From NCBI GenBank assembly GCA_002197995.1, contig NGZR01000002.1, positions 9,238,001-9,302,000 on the forward strand: a DNA stretch of 64,000 nt. Reading direction: 5' to 3'. The stretch's first letter is position 1, and every line of letters begins with the position of its first letter. A model generated the notes under the pieces. The model worked only from the letters and a program-made list of their open reading frames with translations, had not been told where the DNA came from and ran no database searches. Both the position numbers and the translations under genes were made by a program. The stretch is from Gaeumannomyces sp. JS-464 (lineage: Eukaryota; Ascomycota; Sordariomycetes; Magnaporthales; Magnaporthaceae). Positions 45,401 through 57,819 of this stretch are shown here, one piece after another.

Positions 45401-47906
45401 ATCGTATCGGAATGTCATACGAGCAAACATCACCGATTCGTCATCCCGGCCTGAGTCACCGTGGCTAGCTGCTTCGCTGCATGGAGGCAGGTCCCGTGGG
45501 GGCAGTTCAGGCTAGCGGAGCCCAGCGAGGAGCGATGCGTTTGTGGGCTTGCGCCGCCCTCGGTGACGTGCCACACACCTGCCGCCGCTATGCGTACCTG
45601 GCAGGCTGCAGCTTTCCCGATCTCGGGAGGGATCGAGCGTAGGACTTTTCGGGGCCTTGCTTGCTTGCGTGCTTGCGTGCCGCCCACCCATTGACCTGCC
45701 GCCCACTCATTGACCGGGCTCCTCCTGCCTGCTCAAGTCCCGCTGCGGAGGTGCGCTGGTGGGCTGGATGCTTCCAGGCGGGTGCGCGGGGATGGCGAAG
45801 CACCGCCTGACGTGGAATTGCGTGCAGCGTGGAGAGGCAAGTGGCAGGCAGCCCGAGAGTCAGGACCAGTTCGGGGAATTCCACAGGGCTGCGCCCCAGA
45901 CAAGCAGGGCATGGAGGGATGCGATTTAGGTGCACGCTTGGGAGCTGGGAATCAAATCAAGGCAAGTCCAACGTCCGTCTCTTCCTGCAAGGCCGAGGGC
46001 ATGTCGCGTCATGCGCGATGGCCCGACTGGGCGTCTGGCAATGGGGCGCGCGTCTCGTCTTTCCATCGCAGTGCGCAGTTGGCTTGGCTCAAGTTCAACT
46101 GCTGCGCTGCCAATAATTACAGCCCGACAGATCCTGGGAGGCCACATCGGGAAATTGAGAGCACAGACACCCGGGGACCCATTTTTGGCAGGCTTTGGCA
46201 TGTTGCTATCTCTGGCTGTCCAGGCGACAGAGCATGCCCCTGATTGCAACTTGACATATGGTCGAAGAAAAAATAACCACGTTTCGCGAAACAAGAGACG
46301 GAGACGGACCACTATGAATAGAGACATCCTAGCACAACGCCTGCCGGCACGTGGAGAACCCGCTTTCTTTTCGTTGCTCGTCCTTGTCGCTAGGGCAGGG
46401 TGCTGGAGTTCATGCAACGGGTCCCAGCACAGTCAAGCGTCGAGGGTCGAGTGCGTTGAATGTGGGTCGAGCCTGGATTGTGCTCTGGCCCCTGGGGCCT
46501 CCCCCCATCAGAGTGCTCAGCCTCGAGCCGTCCCCGTCCGCTGGTGGGTGGCCTCCGCGATCTGTGGCTTTTGCAGCACCCCGTGATTTGGCCGTCCCAT
46601 CTCTGCACGACAGGCTCAGACAAAGCCTTGCGGAGAATGCGACCTGACAGAGTAAGGACAACTACCTGCATGTCTGGATCAGTCCTAGCCAGCCAACAGG
46701 TGCGACTACGGAGGTTGCTCACAGGCTGCCGGGAAGCGTACCCATCACACACTCCGAAGGATTCCTCGTGTGCATGAGTGCAGCGAAATTTGGCGGCCGC
46801 CAGCTGAGCCAAATGCGGTGGCTTACTGCAAACACCCTCAGCAAGCTTAGATGCTTATCCACACTGGGTACCGACGACGAGGTGGGGAGGCTGTGGAGAC
46901 GGACCACAAACCCAGTTGCGCAAGCTCAGCCAGCGCGCCAGGATGGTGGGCTGGCCCCACACCCTGGCATCGGCTCCCGTCGTCGCAAGGGGTCGGTCCC
47001 CAGCTCATTTATTCCCCCCTTCTTGGGCGACCAGGCTCGCGGCCGGGTTCCATAAAGCGATGGGAATCCCCCTCCTGTGAATCACCTGCATGGGACGTTT
47101 GTGTTTGGTCTTCTAGCCCCGGCCTCGCCATCGGTTGTGCTTGCTGGCTTCCACTTCCAGTCACTTACAAACCATCTATATAAACCAGACCATTCCTTGA
47201 CCTAAACGTCAAGCACCAGCCCGGAAGCGCGACACCTCGAAGCCTTCCCGCACGCACACCAAAACCTGCACGCTACCCAAACAAGGCCTGCAGTTCCGAC
47301 TACGATAATTAAAACGCTCCATTACCACGATTCTTTTCTTGGTCCTATCTTTTCCGCTCATATTTCTTGTATCCTTCCCCTACCCGCTATTACACGAATC
47401 CTGGACTGGCCACATCACGTAACGGTGCCCGTGCATCAACTCAACTCCAGCCCCACCCGGAATCGCCGCAATCTTCAACCGACCACCACCTAGGTCGCCA
47501 GCTGCCGCGCGCAACCAACCCCAACAGACATCATCCAGCTCGCGCAATGGTTCAGGATTAAACAGCGGCATTTAACCCCGTCCTCCATCCGGAATATTCG
47601 GTGTGCTGGCAGCCATCGTATCTTGATTTTACCTTCATCCTTTTTTTTTTCCCCCGCGGAACAAGGAAATTCGGAGGGATCCGGATTTGTTTCCGTTGGT
47701 CCGTGCCCCGACGTGTTGACCTTCAACGCAATCCGGAACCTCCGCCCTCCTCAATCCAGAACCTCCGTTCTCCACGACCACAATCTCATCCCCACTTTAA
47801 ATCCACCACACCCTCAATCCGGAATCTCCGCTCTCCGCAACCACAACCAAACCTCCGCAACCTGCATCCTCCGCCCTCCAACCTGCGCCCTCCACCACTC
47901 ATCACC

Positions 47907-49273
47907 ATGGCCGCCTACTCCTCCTACCCGGCCACGGCCTACTACCAAGAGTACGTGGCTCAGCCCACGTACCAGGTCGAGCCGCACCCATATGGCGGTA
48001 ACTACACCACCACCGCCCACCTCCAGCCCGAGCAGTACGAGCGCCCATCCTCGCGCCGCACCGTCTCGCCTGCCTCCTCCAACGACCGCTCTGATTCCTC
48101 CAGGTCACATCACCGCCGCCGCCGCTCCAGCATCTACCTAGACCCCGACAGCGACCGCATAATTGTCACTGGCGGCTCGCCTTCGCGCCGCGACCGCGAC
48201 CGCGAACAGCGCAGCCGCGAGCGCGAGCAGCAGCGCGACCGAGATGCCCAGCGCCAACATGACCTCGAGAAGGAAGAGCGCCGCCGCCGCCGAGAGCAGG
48301 AAAGGCGCGAGGCTGCCGCCGCTATCGCCGCCAAGCCTGAGAAGACCAAGCCCATCCCATTCCCGCGCTCCTCCACCATGCCTACAGGCCACACAATTGC
48401 TCCCGCCTACGAGACTAGAGGCCGCCGCCCCATCATCATGGCCGAGCAGTATGACGACGGCGAGGTTTCTGCCCGCATCCCAATTGGCCCTGTGCCCGTC
48501 GTCGAGCACGCGTCGCGCGGCCGCAGCAGCGGCAGCAGGCGCTACTCCACCTCGCGCAGCTACGATCGCCCCATCACTCTCCAGGCTACACCTCCAACGA
48601 GGAGGAGCTTCACAGGCGGGCCAGCCAGCGCGCCCGCGCCCACGACGATATGCGCACCAGCCGCGGCGGCCAGGACTTCGCCACGTCGGCGCCAGAGCGC
48701 GGTGCCCACGACAGCCTGTCCAACGCCGCCATGTACGACTCTTACGGATCCTCCTACGGATCCTCGGCCTCGGGCTTCACTCCTCCACCATCGCGCGGCC
48801 ACCGGCGCATGTCGTCGACAGGGTCGCGCGGGTCCGCTGCGGCCGAGGCGGCGGTCAAGAACCTGCGGTGGGCGGACCAAGAGACGCGCAAGGGAATCCA
48901 GGACCAGAACGACCGCATCAACCAGCGTCCCAAGCTTGGGCGGTCTGAGTCGGTCAAGGCCAACCGGCCGCTGCATGGTGAGGTCAAGTCAATCCTCAAG
49001 AATGGCAACAGTGCAAACAACACAAGCACTCCCCCCACTCCCACCTCGGCGTCGCGGCCGTCAAGCAGTGACCGCCCTCGCAGCCGTCGCAACAGCATTG
49101 ACCCCGAGGGCTTATCGCGCGCCATGGAGGGTCTTTCCACCGAGGACCCAGAGTACAGGAGGCGCCTAGCTGATCGCTTCGCAAGGCCAACTCGCCGCCA
49201 CTCGACCTTTGGGCCGGGCGCGGGCTCCAGCCTCAACACTGACTACCTTGGCGATCGCACTCGTCGGTGGTGA
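47907..49273 (+). CDS. Arg/Ser-rich low-complexity protein, single frameshift
   Basis: It begins MAAYSSYPATAYYQEYVAQP after a long CT-rich leader. Residues about 60-140 are highly charged, with RRDRDREQRSREREQQRDRD and a predicted coiled coil. Near 48578 the frame must change by one. Before it lies SRSYDRPITL and after it GYTSNEEELHRR, continuing through KNLRWADQETRKGIQDQND and LHGEVKSILKNG to ...DYLGDRTRRW at 49273. Composition, tone and codon use match on both sides, so this is one gene with a 1 bp indel, either mutation or assembly error. WADQ and EVKSILKN blocks suggest a conserved fungal family, but I cannot name it. It could be nuclear or cytoskeletal; no domain supports a function. Confidence 0.6.
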
Positions 49274-50051
49274 TAGATGCAACTACGTTTGTCTTGGAAA
49301 AATTTTTCCTTTCTTTCTCTCTCTCTTCTTACTTTGACTAGAGCATGGCGCACAGGAGATCAGGCATGGGACGAGATACCACATTGGGCCAAGGGGCTTG
49401 GGCTTGGAGTTTTTGTCTACATTTTTCTTGTCTTTCTCAACAGTGCCCACTACAACCAACACAGGACATCACGAACTATCATGGCGTGCATATACATGTT
49501 TCTTTCCTATCTTGTCTTTCTCTTCTGCGTTTGCTTCTGGCATCACACGTCACGCGAATTGCGTCACCATCATCTGCCTTCCATGATTCTTGCTCTGACA
49601 GATTGCGCTGTAGAATTTCGCGTCATGCGGGCTGCCGCTGTGTCCCTTCCATTCTCTTTCTATCCACATCATCCTTGAACTCAAACTCAATGGCCTTCTG
49701 CCAGGGCACCCACCTGCCTCGACAACCACTCCTCGATTGCCTCCTGCTTCCTGGGCAATCGAGCAGTGGTTGGTCCACCCTGGCAGGAGGCCAGAAGAGG
49801 ACGGGGAGCGGTCTACAAAACCCCTCGCTCACCGTCCTTTTCTCCCAATCTTCATCTCTTCCGACACAACATCATCCACAACACTTTTTGGCCCATCAAC
49901 TACCAGCATCGCCAGCATCACGCATTTTTGGTACCGAATTCTTAGCTGCATTGATTGCGTCTGATACTATTGTCTTCCGTCGTCTTCTTTCCCCGCCGTC
50001 ATCATTTTCCACCGTTGTCGACCTCCATCGTTGTCTTCATTCTCCACCACG
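49274..50051. other. Intergenic flank
   Basis: Trailer of the Arg-rich gene and leader of the transporter pseudogene. CT-rich near the right end. No gene supported. Confidence 0.45.
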
Positions 50052-51670
50052 ATGGCGAAGGTCACGCCCCTTGCCATCGCCGCCGCCTTGATCCCCGCCA
50101 TGGGCGGAATGGTCCTTGGCCATTCCATGTATGTCGCCCGTCTCTTTTCCATACTCATTCCCCATCTCCATCCTTTTCCATCCCCATTTCCCCCCCTCTC
50201 CTATTACCGTCCCGATTCCATATATGTTAGCTAACGTTTCCATTTCCATTTAGTGGAGTGATCGGTGGTATCCTCGTCATGCCAGACCTCATCGACCGCC
50301 TTTCGCCAGGCGGTTTCTCTCCCACAGTCAATGGCCTCATCGTCTCGGCGTTCCCCGTCGGATGTCTTTTTGGCTGTCTCGCCACAGGCCGCCTTGCCAA
50401 ACGCTTCGGCGTGATCCGGGTCATGTCTGGAGTCGCCTAGTTCGCGTGCTTTGGCGTCGCCGTCCAGGCCTCGACTTCCCACCACTGGGCGCAGCTGATG
50501 TCTGGGAAGTTCCTTGAGGGCATCGCTGTTGGCGGGATGAGTGTGGCATGCCCGCTGTACCAGGCCGAGACCAGTCCCACATTCATGCGCGGCACCGTCC
50601 TGGCCCTATTTCAGCTCCTGGTCGTCACGGGCATTTTCGTTGCCCAGCTCCTTACCTACGGCACTTCGACGATGATCGGGTCTCTGTCCTGGAGGCTCCC
50701 GGTCAGCATCGAGATCCTCTTCGCTCTCTCCCTCGCCATCGGCAGCCTCTTCCTCCCTGAGAGTCCCCAATGGGCGCTCATCCATGGACGCGAGGAAGAA
50801 GCTCGTAAGACTGTGGCCAGACTCAACGGTGTCAACGTCAACAACCCTCTCGTCACGGACATCATGGCCAGTTTCCGCCACCGCCAAGCCCAAGACAAGG
50901 AGCAAGACCACACCCATTGGCACGACATATTCACCAGCCCGACCATGATGCGTCGCCTTATCATCGGTGTCATTCTCCAGGCCGGTCAACAGCTAACCGG
51001 CGTCAACTATTTTTTCTATTATGGCACCAGCATCCTGAAGACGATCGGTATCGGCAGCGGCTACGAATGTTCCATCATCCTCGGTGGCGTCAACCTCGCA
51101 TCTACGCTTGCCGGCATATGGATTGCAAAAAAGTGCCGTCGCCGCCCTGCGCTGATCATCGGCGCTTCCATTATGTCCGCGTGCTTCGTGTAAGTACCTA
51201 CCCATCTCCCAGCTCCCATCTCCCATTTCCATCCTATTTCCAACACGGTACTAACCAGCTTATGTTAGCATCTATTCGTTGGTCGGTCAGTTCTCGCTCC
51301 ACGCCGGCCATCCGGAGAAGACCCCCTCGGCGGGCAAAGGCATGCTTGCTGTGACGGTCCTTTTCATCGGTGCCTTTGCCACCACCTGGGGCCCCTTGGT
51401 GTGGGCAGTCTGCGCGGAACTGTACCCCGCCGCCCACCGCCCAGTTGCGCTTGGTATGGCCACGACGGCCAATTGGGGATGAACGCCATCATCGCTGGCA
51501 CCACCCCACTCATCGTCGCCAGGATCCGCTTCCTCTATGGACTTGTTTTTGCGGGCTCTTGCGCCTTGCTCGCCGTCTTCGTCTACTACTTCGTCATCGA
51601 GCCCAAGGACAAGACCCTGGATGAGATCGACCAGGAATACAAGGACCACGTGAGCCCCCGCAAGGCTTGA
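50052..51670 (+). pseudogene. MFS hexose-transporter-type pseudogene, nearly complete
   Basis: Three exons, 50052-50128, 50254-51189 and 51269-51670, with two well-formed introns (GTATGT ... TTTAG; GTAAGT ... ACTAACC ... GTTAG). Translation gives MAKVTPLAIAAALIPAMGG, GGILVMPDLIDR, LAKRFGVIRVMSG, SGKFLEGIAVGGMSVACPLY, LPESPQWALIHGREEEA, AGQQLTGVNYFFYYGTSI, GPLVWAVCAELYPAAHRP and IEPKDKTLDEIDQEY. These are the standard sugar-porter landmarks. Two lesions are seen: an in-frame TAG at 50438-50440 and a 1 bp loss near 51480 (TANWG-NAI). Both are needed to inactivate the second half, but the TAG alone truncates after about 85 residues. Relics at 25-27, 31, 38 and 58 kb derive from the same family, and one shares the TAG. 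It may be recently lost. Confidence 0.85.
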
Positions 51671-52018
51671 GCTGGTGGTGGAGCGGTGGAGTGGTGTGTG
51701 GTGTGTGGTGTGTGGCGTGATCTCTGGTGTGTGTGTGTGTATGGCGATAAGATGGACAAGACTTCTGGACGGCAGTATTATTATCTTTTGGACGGCAGCT
51801 TCATTACCCGAGACCCCAGATTGCGTGGAACACATCCGTAGACATATTCTCGTTTTGCAGATACCCTCCTAGGGGTGGTTTGGGCGAGATATCCATCCTT
51901 AACAATACACAGATTCATCTCGTACAACACGCCCGTGATCATCACTGAACCGTCTCCTCGAGATGAGAACTGCCATTGTTACACATCTAGTTGACTACCT
52001 AGACAAAGTACCCCCCCT
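51671..52018. other. Intergenic, no supported gene
   Basis: A GT-rich simple stretch at 51690-51745 lies between convergent genes. Confidence 0.5.
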
Positions 52019-53255
52019 TTACAAGAGAGCCAGGGCCGCAACGGCGGCGACCAGGCCGAAGAAGCCAGCGCCAGTGGCGGAAGCACCGCTGAAGACAGGC
52101 TGCGACGGGGTGGGCTTGACGACACCGCCAGTGGGCTGGACGGCAGGCGAACCAGTGGGGGCGGCGGTGGTCGGGATGGCGGAGAGGTTCTCGGTCGTCT
52201 CGCACGTGGCCTCGGGCAGAGGGAGCTTGACGGTCGGAGAGTGGTCGGCGGGAGGGGTGACGGTGTGGGGGTTCACGGTGTAGGACTGCGTCACAGGCTA
52301 GGAGGAGGGAGATGAGGGTCAGTACTGGGCAAGCTGACAAGGAGGGGATAAAAAGAAGAAGAAAAAAACTTACGCATTCGGTGGTGTAGACGGTGACAAC
52401 ACCAGAAACGTCGGTGACGGTGACAACGGTGGAGCTGGGGGTAGCCGTGGTCATGGTGTCGTTGGCAAAGGGGAAACGGGTGGTGGTGGCGGCCGGGGTG
52501 GGGGCGGGAGCGCTGGACTTCTCGGGGCCCTTGAAGGCGGCGAGGCGGTCCTTGACCCAGGCGGCAGCGTCCGGGGTATCGACATCGAAGTAGTTGAGGT
52601 GCTCGTCAACAACGTGGCCGCCAGCGCAGACGGGGTCACCGGCGTTGCAGTAGTCCCTCCAGACACCAGCGTAGTTGATGGCCTTGGCCAGCTGGTCGGT
52701 GTTGCGGGGGAACAGGCCCCAGTGGGTGGCGCCGCTCTTGTAGTTGTAGGGCTGGAAGGCGGTGTGCCTGACGTCGCCGAAGGTCAGGATGGCGGCGACC
52801 TGGCGACCGGCAGGGCTGGTGATGTCGAGGGCAGGGATGAAGGGCACGACGCAGCCGTTGAACTCGGTGCTGCCGGCGCCGGAGAAGATGTCGCCGACGA
52901 CCTGGCCGCCCTGAGAGAAGCCGCTGACGACAAGCTTGGAGTCGGGGCAGCGCTTGTTGTAGGCGATGATCTGGGCGCGGCCGTTGGTGACGCCCTGGGT
53001 GATGGCGCCGCAGTACTCGTCCTCGAGCATGTTCTGCATCTGGATGTCCTCGTAGTCGCACGACGACAGGCCGTTGCAGATGGCCGAGACGAGCTTGCCC
53101 TGGCGGCCGGGGTAGGGCTCGTTGTTGCCCTTGCCAAGGAAGATGTGGACGTCGGCGCAGCTCTCCGTCACCATCTGGCGCGGGGCGAGCTCGGGGAGGG
53201 CCGAGGCGACGCCAGCCAGGACGGCGGCGCGCATGACGGAGGCGGCGGAAGGCAT
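52019..53255 (-). CDS. GPI-anchored cutinase / CE5 esterase
   Basis: A serine esterase of the cutinase family (CE5), which hydrolyses cutin esters or deacetylates xylan outside the cell. Exons are 52374-53255 and 52019-52297; the 76 nt intron joins in frame to 386 aa. The signal peptide (about 1-19) precedes a Cys-rich core. Ser114 lies in VVSGFSQGGQVV, Asp207 in YCNAGDPVC and His219 in VVDEHLNYF, the family's triad in the right order and spacing. ICNGLSSC and CP-DSK match disulfide positions. After residue 245 a Ser/Thr/Pro-rich linker (about 120 aa) leads to a hydrophobic tail, GFFGLVAAVAALALL, preceded by small residues, which fits a GPI signal. Free cutinases are about 220 aa, so this is the long, wall-anchored kind. 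Intact. Confidence 0.92.
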
Positions 53256-55390
53256 GGTTGTCGGAGGGAGGGGGGAGCAGACGGCTGGCCAGCTGAGCGA
53301 ATGGATGGCTGAAGAAAGTATTCAAGCCGAGGGAGCGAGCGAAAGACTGGGGAGCTGGGCCGGTCGGTTGGGTTGGCTGGAAGACAGGAGTGCTGGCCAA
53401 GAGCAGCAGAGAGCGACGAGAAGGGCGTGGCGGCGGCTTTTGTGGACGGCCACGACGCCCCCTATCGAGACCTTGTGCCGGCCAGCCGGGCGCCTGGCCC
53501 TGCGGTCGACTGCGTGTTGGGCGTTGTTGGCTCATGGTGGGGTGGGCTCTGGGAGTCGGTGGTGAAGTGAGGTGCGAAGGTGGAGCAGAGCCACCATCGC
53601 AATTTCGCAGCGCGGGGTCCACAATGTTCGTGATGGCACTGTGGCCGTGGGCGCGAGCATCACCAGATGGGCTCGATGGGTGGGGCGCGGCCCCGAGGCA
53701 GGCTGCTGATTTGCTGGCGCCTCGCCTGGCCGCCTCCTCGCAGCGCGACCTGTCAATCTCTCAATCTCCAGGGACTCGAATGCGGCTGACAGACACTACC
53801 CATTCCACGGTGGGAAGGCTGCCCGTTGATGCGGAGCAGATAATGGCACCCCTGCCAGCCCCACTGCTTCTCTGCCTCGGCCAGGGGAGAGAGGGGAAAA
53901 GGGGTCCTCCTGGGCGACGATGGAGCCTCCACGCTTCCAGTTCCAGTCGCCTGCCTGTTTGGGACTCTGCCCTGTGCAGATCGGGTGACAGGCTGCCCTG
54001 CCAGGCACGGACTGGTTCGGGCGGCGCGAGAAGCGAGCGTGTGTGCTCGCGCGAGGTGTGTCATCTCTCAACATTGACGTCTTTGATGCGATTTTCCCTT
54101 GCGGCAGACTGACATGCAGAGCTAGGTACCTACGTGCCTACTAGTCAACCAGCACTAGAGCACAGCGACGACGCTAGGTATCCCGCACAAGGACATTCGA
54201 TTGACAGAGCAAGCTGGTCAACTAACACCGGACCACAGCGGCGACACCATTCCGTAAAAGGAGGGCTCCCCCGTCTTTCCCTCGCTGCCAGGGGCCCGAA
54301 TATTGGCACTTCGTATAAAAAGTGGCCTCTGGCGGCCCTGGGAAAGCTTGACTGCTCCTGTCTCATCCGTCCCCACGAAAAACGCGAGTCGGTCATCACC
54401 ATACCGACCACAAGAGATCAGCAGCCGGGACAGCCGTGCGATACGATCGGTCCCAGGCCCATGTCTGCCTCCTTCCCAGGCCGTTGCGCTTTATTTAGCA
54501 GCAGCTCATCAATGTTTTCCTCTCGTTCCGTCGTCCATGGCCACCTGCCACAATTTTTCCGGCTGTCGGCACAGCGTTCGATGCAGCCTGCCAACGACTC
54601 CGAGCCTGTGGAGCCTCGGAAAAACGTCGCTGCAACCCTTATTTCCCTGCTCAATGCCTCCCAGGCCACCCCCCCAGATAAGGGGCAGAGGACTGGGACT
54701 GGCGTCCGCCTGCCCACACCGTCTGTCAGCAGCCAGCCACGTGCCAACCAGCCCTCCCCTCCATCTTCTTCCGGCCATGTCTCGTCGGTCGAGACGCCCC
54801 CGGACGGCGGCTCTGGCGCTACCCCGACTCGGAGGTCGACCTGCAAATCTTCTTTGCATGTGCCCCACTGTGCCGACTGTGCCGGCGGCCAGTCTCCTCC
54901 GGCACCGGGCCCGTCAGGAGCTAAGCACGGCTTCCGTCGGGACACAGCGGCTCGCCACGGCGCTCGCCACACACCGACCTCGACATAGAATCACCCAAAC
55001 AGGCCTTCGCTGTGCATGCGTCGTGCATGTTGATCGCACCCTCCCTCAACAAGCAGGCCCCCGCTGGATGGATGGTCTAGAACAGGCTCGGATGCTTGGA
55101 CCGAGCTTCGCATCTGCCATTGATGTGGACGACTGGGTGCCGGCAGATGCAACCATAAGCCACGGCACTCCAGCGTCAACACCGATCATCGGGCAGCCCG
55201 CATATGCTCACCCAAACCCGCGGGGTGTGCTAGGTCACCAATGTCGCTGAAAGGGCGCACCGCAGCGCTTGGCGCCATGGAGGGAAACATGATGCACCTT
55301 AAATCCCAGACTCTGCAGTTCGGCTGTGGTATTGTCGTCTTTTGATTTCGCAGATGAGGGCCGGACACCGTCTCCGGGACTAGCACACCA
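53256..55390. other. Gene-free stretch
   Basis: Upstream flank of the cutinase and of the next relic. Overlapping open frames of up to 315 codons exist at 54134-55250, but they read as Ser/Pro/Arg-rich noise with no recognisable motif. Confidence 0.45.
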
Positions 55391-55399
55391 TAAGCCCCG

Positions 55400-57211
55400 A
55401 CTATTGGCCGCCATTGGAGACACCGCGCACGCAAGAGCACAGGCCCGACCTTCGGCAGCGCCTTCTCCAGACCTGGCTCCGAAGTCGGCCCCTGAGCCGG
55501 TCACTGTCGAGCCCGGGGCCGGTGCTTTCATCGCCCAGGACGCCGGGCATCACCAGCGGCGCCCGACAGCGACGTGTCCGAGGGCCCTTTCCCCCTGTCG
55601 GCCGCCAGCCAGCCCATAGACACAGAGTCAGGCACCCTAGCCTGGCTCTGTGTTCTCGGCGCCTGGCTCTTCCTCCTACCCACCTATGGTGCGATGATTC
55701 CATTGCTACACAGCCACCTGCTACCATGAACTGGCGTCCCGCAGAGATACACGGCATGTATTGACAGCAATGCTCGGGACAAAGGATTCATGCAGGCCAT
55801 CGGCGTCATCCAGTCCTACCCCAGCTGCACCAGCTGGACGCCTATTCGGCCCGCGACATCGGCTGGATCTCTGGAATGCTGACCTTCCTGACTCTGCTTC
55901 TGGGCATCCAGGTGGGGCCGGTTCTCGACGTCTACGGCTCCCGCACCTAGCTCCAGCCTCTGCCCTCATCGTGACCGCCACGTTCTTCTTGCTGGCCGAG
56001 TGCGAGCCTATTGGCACTTTATGCTCTGCCTCGGTATCCTAGGCGGCGTCGGCGGCGCCTTGGCATCCACTGTCGCCATGTCGTGTGTTCGCCAAACTGT
56101 TTGTGCGCCGCAGAGGCCTCGCCGTCGGTGCTGCCATGAGCGGCTCCTCCATCGGCGCCATCGCTATTCCTCTCATGCTGCGCCAACTGTTCTCCACCAT
56201 TGGGTGGACCTGGGCTATCAGGCGCTGGGTTCTTTGTCGCCGGCACCATGAGCTCGGGGTTCTGTGCCTCATGCCCTATCAACTGGTCGCGATCCCTACT
56301 GTTTCCCTTTTGGCCAACGATCAGGGCGCCGCCCCTCTGCCGATGCATGTTACGGCCAGGACCCAGCTACGATCCGTATGAGCACAGAACAGCGGGCCTT
56401 GAGGAGGACATGTTCATGGCAACCGGCACGGCATTAACCCTCCCAGCCGGCGAAAAAAGGTCTGCAACCCTCAACTTCTCCGCATTCAACTCCCGTCCTT
56501 CTCACTCATCACCGCGGCCTCTTCCTTACCGAGTTCGTCGTCTACGGCATCAGCGGCTTGCTGCCACATACGCCATCGTGGCCGGCTTCAGCCCCCAGAC
56601 CGGCTACGCCCTGATAGCGCTCGCGAACGATGTGGATGTCTGGGCCGGATCATCCCGGGCGTGGCCGGCGACCACTTTGGGCACTTCAACGTGCTGCTGC
56701 TGAGCATCGTTCTCACCTTGGTGTTCATGGCTACCATATTTGTTCCCTTTGCTCCCCGATCGCTCCAAGCCCTTTACGCCTTCTCCGCCCTCTGGGGTTT
56801 CGGGTCGGGGTCGTTCCTAGCCCTCACGCCAGGTTTGTCCCACGGCCGTCTCCGGCAACCATCATGTGCGAGCGGAGCACCACTGACTCCCTCGTTTGCT
56901 CAGTTTGCATGGGCAAGACGTGCGACCCCAAGGATTATGGGCGCTACTTTGGTGAGCTTCCCCGCCAGAATGTCTTCTCCCTCGAGCCATACCTGACCAT
57001 GCATGTCTTTATGGATTTAGGGACCATGAATTTTGTCGTTAGCTTCTCGCTCCTTATCTGCCTTCCCATCGGTGGCCACATGCTTGAGGTGATGGGACCG
57101 ACAGCCCTGTCCGGGTTCTACCTCGCCATCGTCTTCCTGGCCGGCGCATGCTTCTTCGGCGCCAGAGCGCTGCTGGCTGGCGGCCTGACGAATTTTAGAC
57201 AGAGGATCTGA
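55400..57211 (+). pseudogene. Monocarboxylate-transporter-like MFS pseudogene
   Basis: In order, with many frame changes, the plus strand gives: GTLAWLCVLGAWLFLLPTYG (TM1), LDAYSARDIGWISGMLTFL and GPVLDVYGSR (TM2-3), and FMLCLGILGGVGGALAST. These are followed by RRRGLAVGAAMSGSSIGAIA, LRQLFSTIGWTWAIR, ALIALAN-GRIIPGVAGDHFGHFN and LYAFSALWGFGSGSFLALTP. The last piece is NFVVSFSLLICLPIGGHMLE. This is the MCT family layout, including the usual TM4-5 RRG-A-G-SGSS block. TAG codons (such as after YGSRT) and at least four frameshifts exclude function. Introns may account for some breaks but not all. The N-terminal limit is approximate. Confidence 0.75.
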
Positions 57212-57815
57212 ATTCTGGTGCCGAGGCACGACCTGAGGTGCCACGAAGCGAGTGGATGCCCCAAGGCTGATCCGTCTTGATCAGCTTTGGACTGAGACCA
57301 CGGAAGCTCGGTCGCGTCACGATTGCTCTTCAACAGTTACAGAGCACCCAGAGTGCCTTGTACCGAATTTCCATCACCCTGGCGCACACGTGTATATATG
57401 AGGCCAGAGGGTCTCGCCCTCTACCACAATTGTTTCAGTAAATCAGAGACAGATCGATCTTCTAGGCCTACTGCACGCCCTCTCCTCTGCAAAATGAGGC
57501 CATGTCATATGTTGGCAGGCCTATCTCTGCTCAGCCCTGGAGACCACTAGAAGCGAAACAAGGCTTCTCGAGGAAGCTGCCTGTGCGTTCGAGATTGACA
57601 TGTAGCTCAGCCGTGGGCGCGTGCAGCTCACTCAGCCTGCACCAACAATATACCCGAGCCCCGCGTTTTGGCAATCGCCCTGGGCCCTCCAGGTCTCTCA
57701 ATCCGACACCTCAATCATGGCCCAGTTCGCATCGCCGAGCAACCAAACCAAGATGATGTTGCCCAGCGCTCGAGTCCCGGTCCACACAGAAACCCCTGGC
57801 CCGAGCGATGACTGC
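57212..57815. other. Intergenic, no supported gene
   Basis: Between two transporter relics; no recognisable content. Confidence 0.4.
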
Positions 57816-57819
57816 AACC

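Larger units (their letters stand above)
40626..47906. other. Seven-kilobase gene-poor stretch, not AT-rich
   Basis: Many long open frames exist on both strands because the DNA is GC-rich, the longest on the minus strand at 42873-44042, but none carries a recognisable domain. Notable contents are a 70 bp imperfect tandem duplication (41538-41670) and purine-rich tracts at 42362-42455 and 42826-42860. The last 700 bp form a CT-rich leader before the gene at 47907. There is no RIP signature and no transposon protein. It may hold non-coding transcripts or fast-evolving small genes, but none can be supported. Confidence 0.5.

Noticed and set aside
52599..53312. Long plus-strand frame opposite the cutinase
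   Set aside because: Gly/Val/Ala-rich shadow typical of GC-rich coding DNA; the minus-strand gene has clear catalytic residues.
54134..55250. Overlapping frames of 284 and 315 codons
   Set aside because: Neither resembles a known protein, both are Ser/Pro/Arg-rich, and they conflict with each other.
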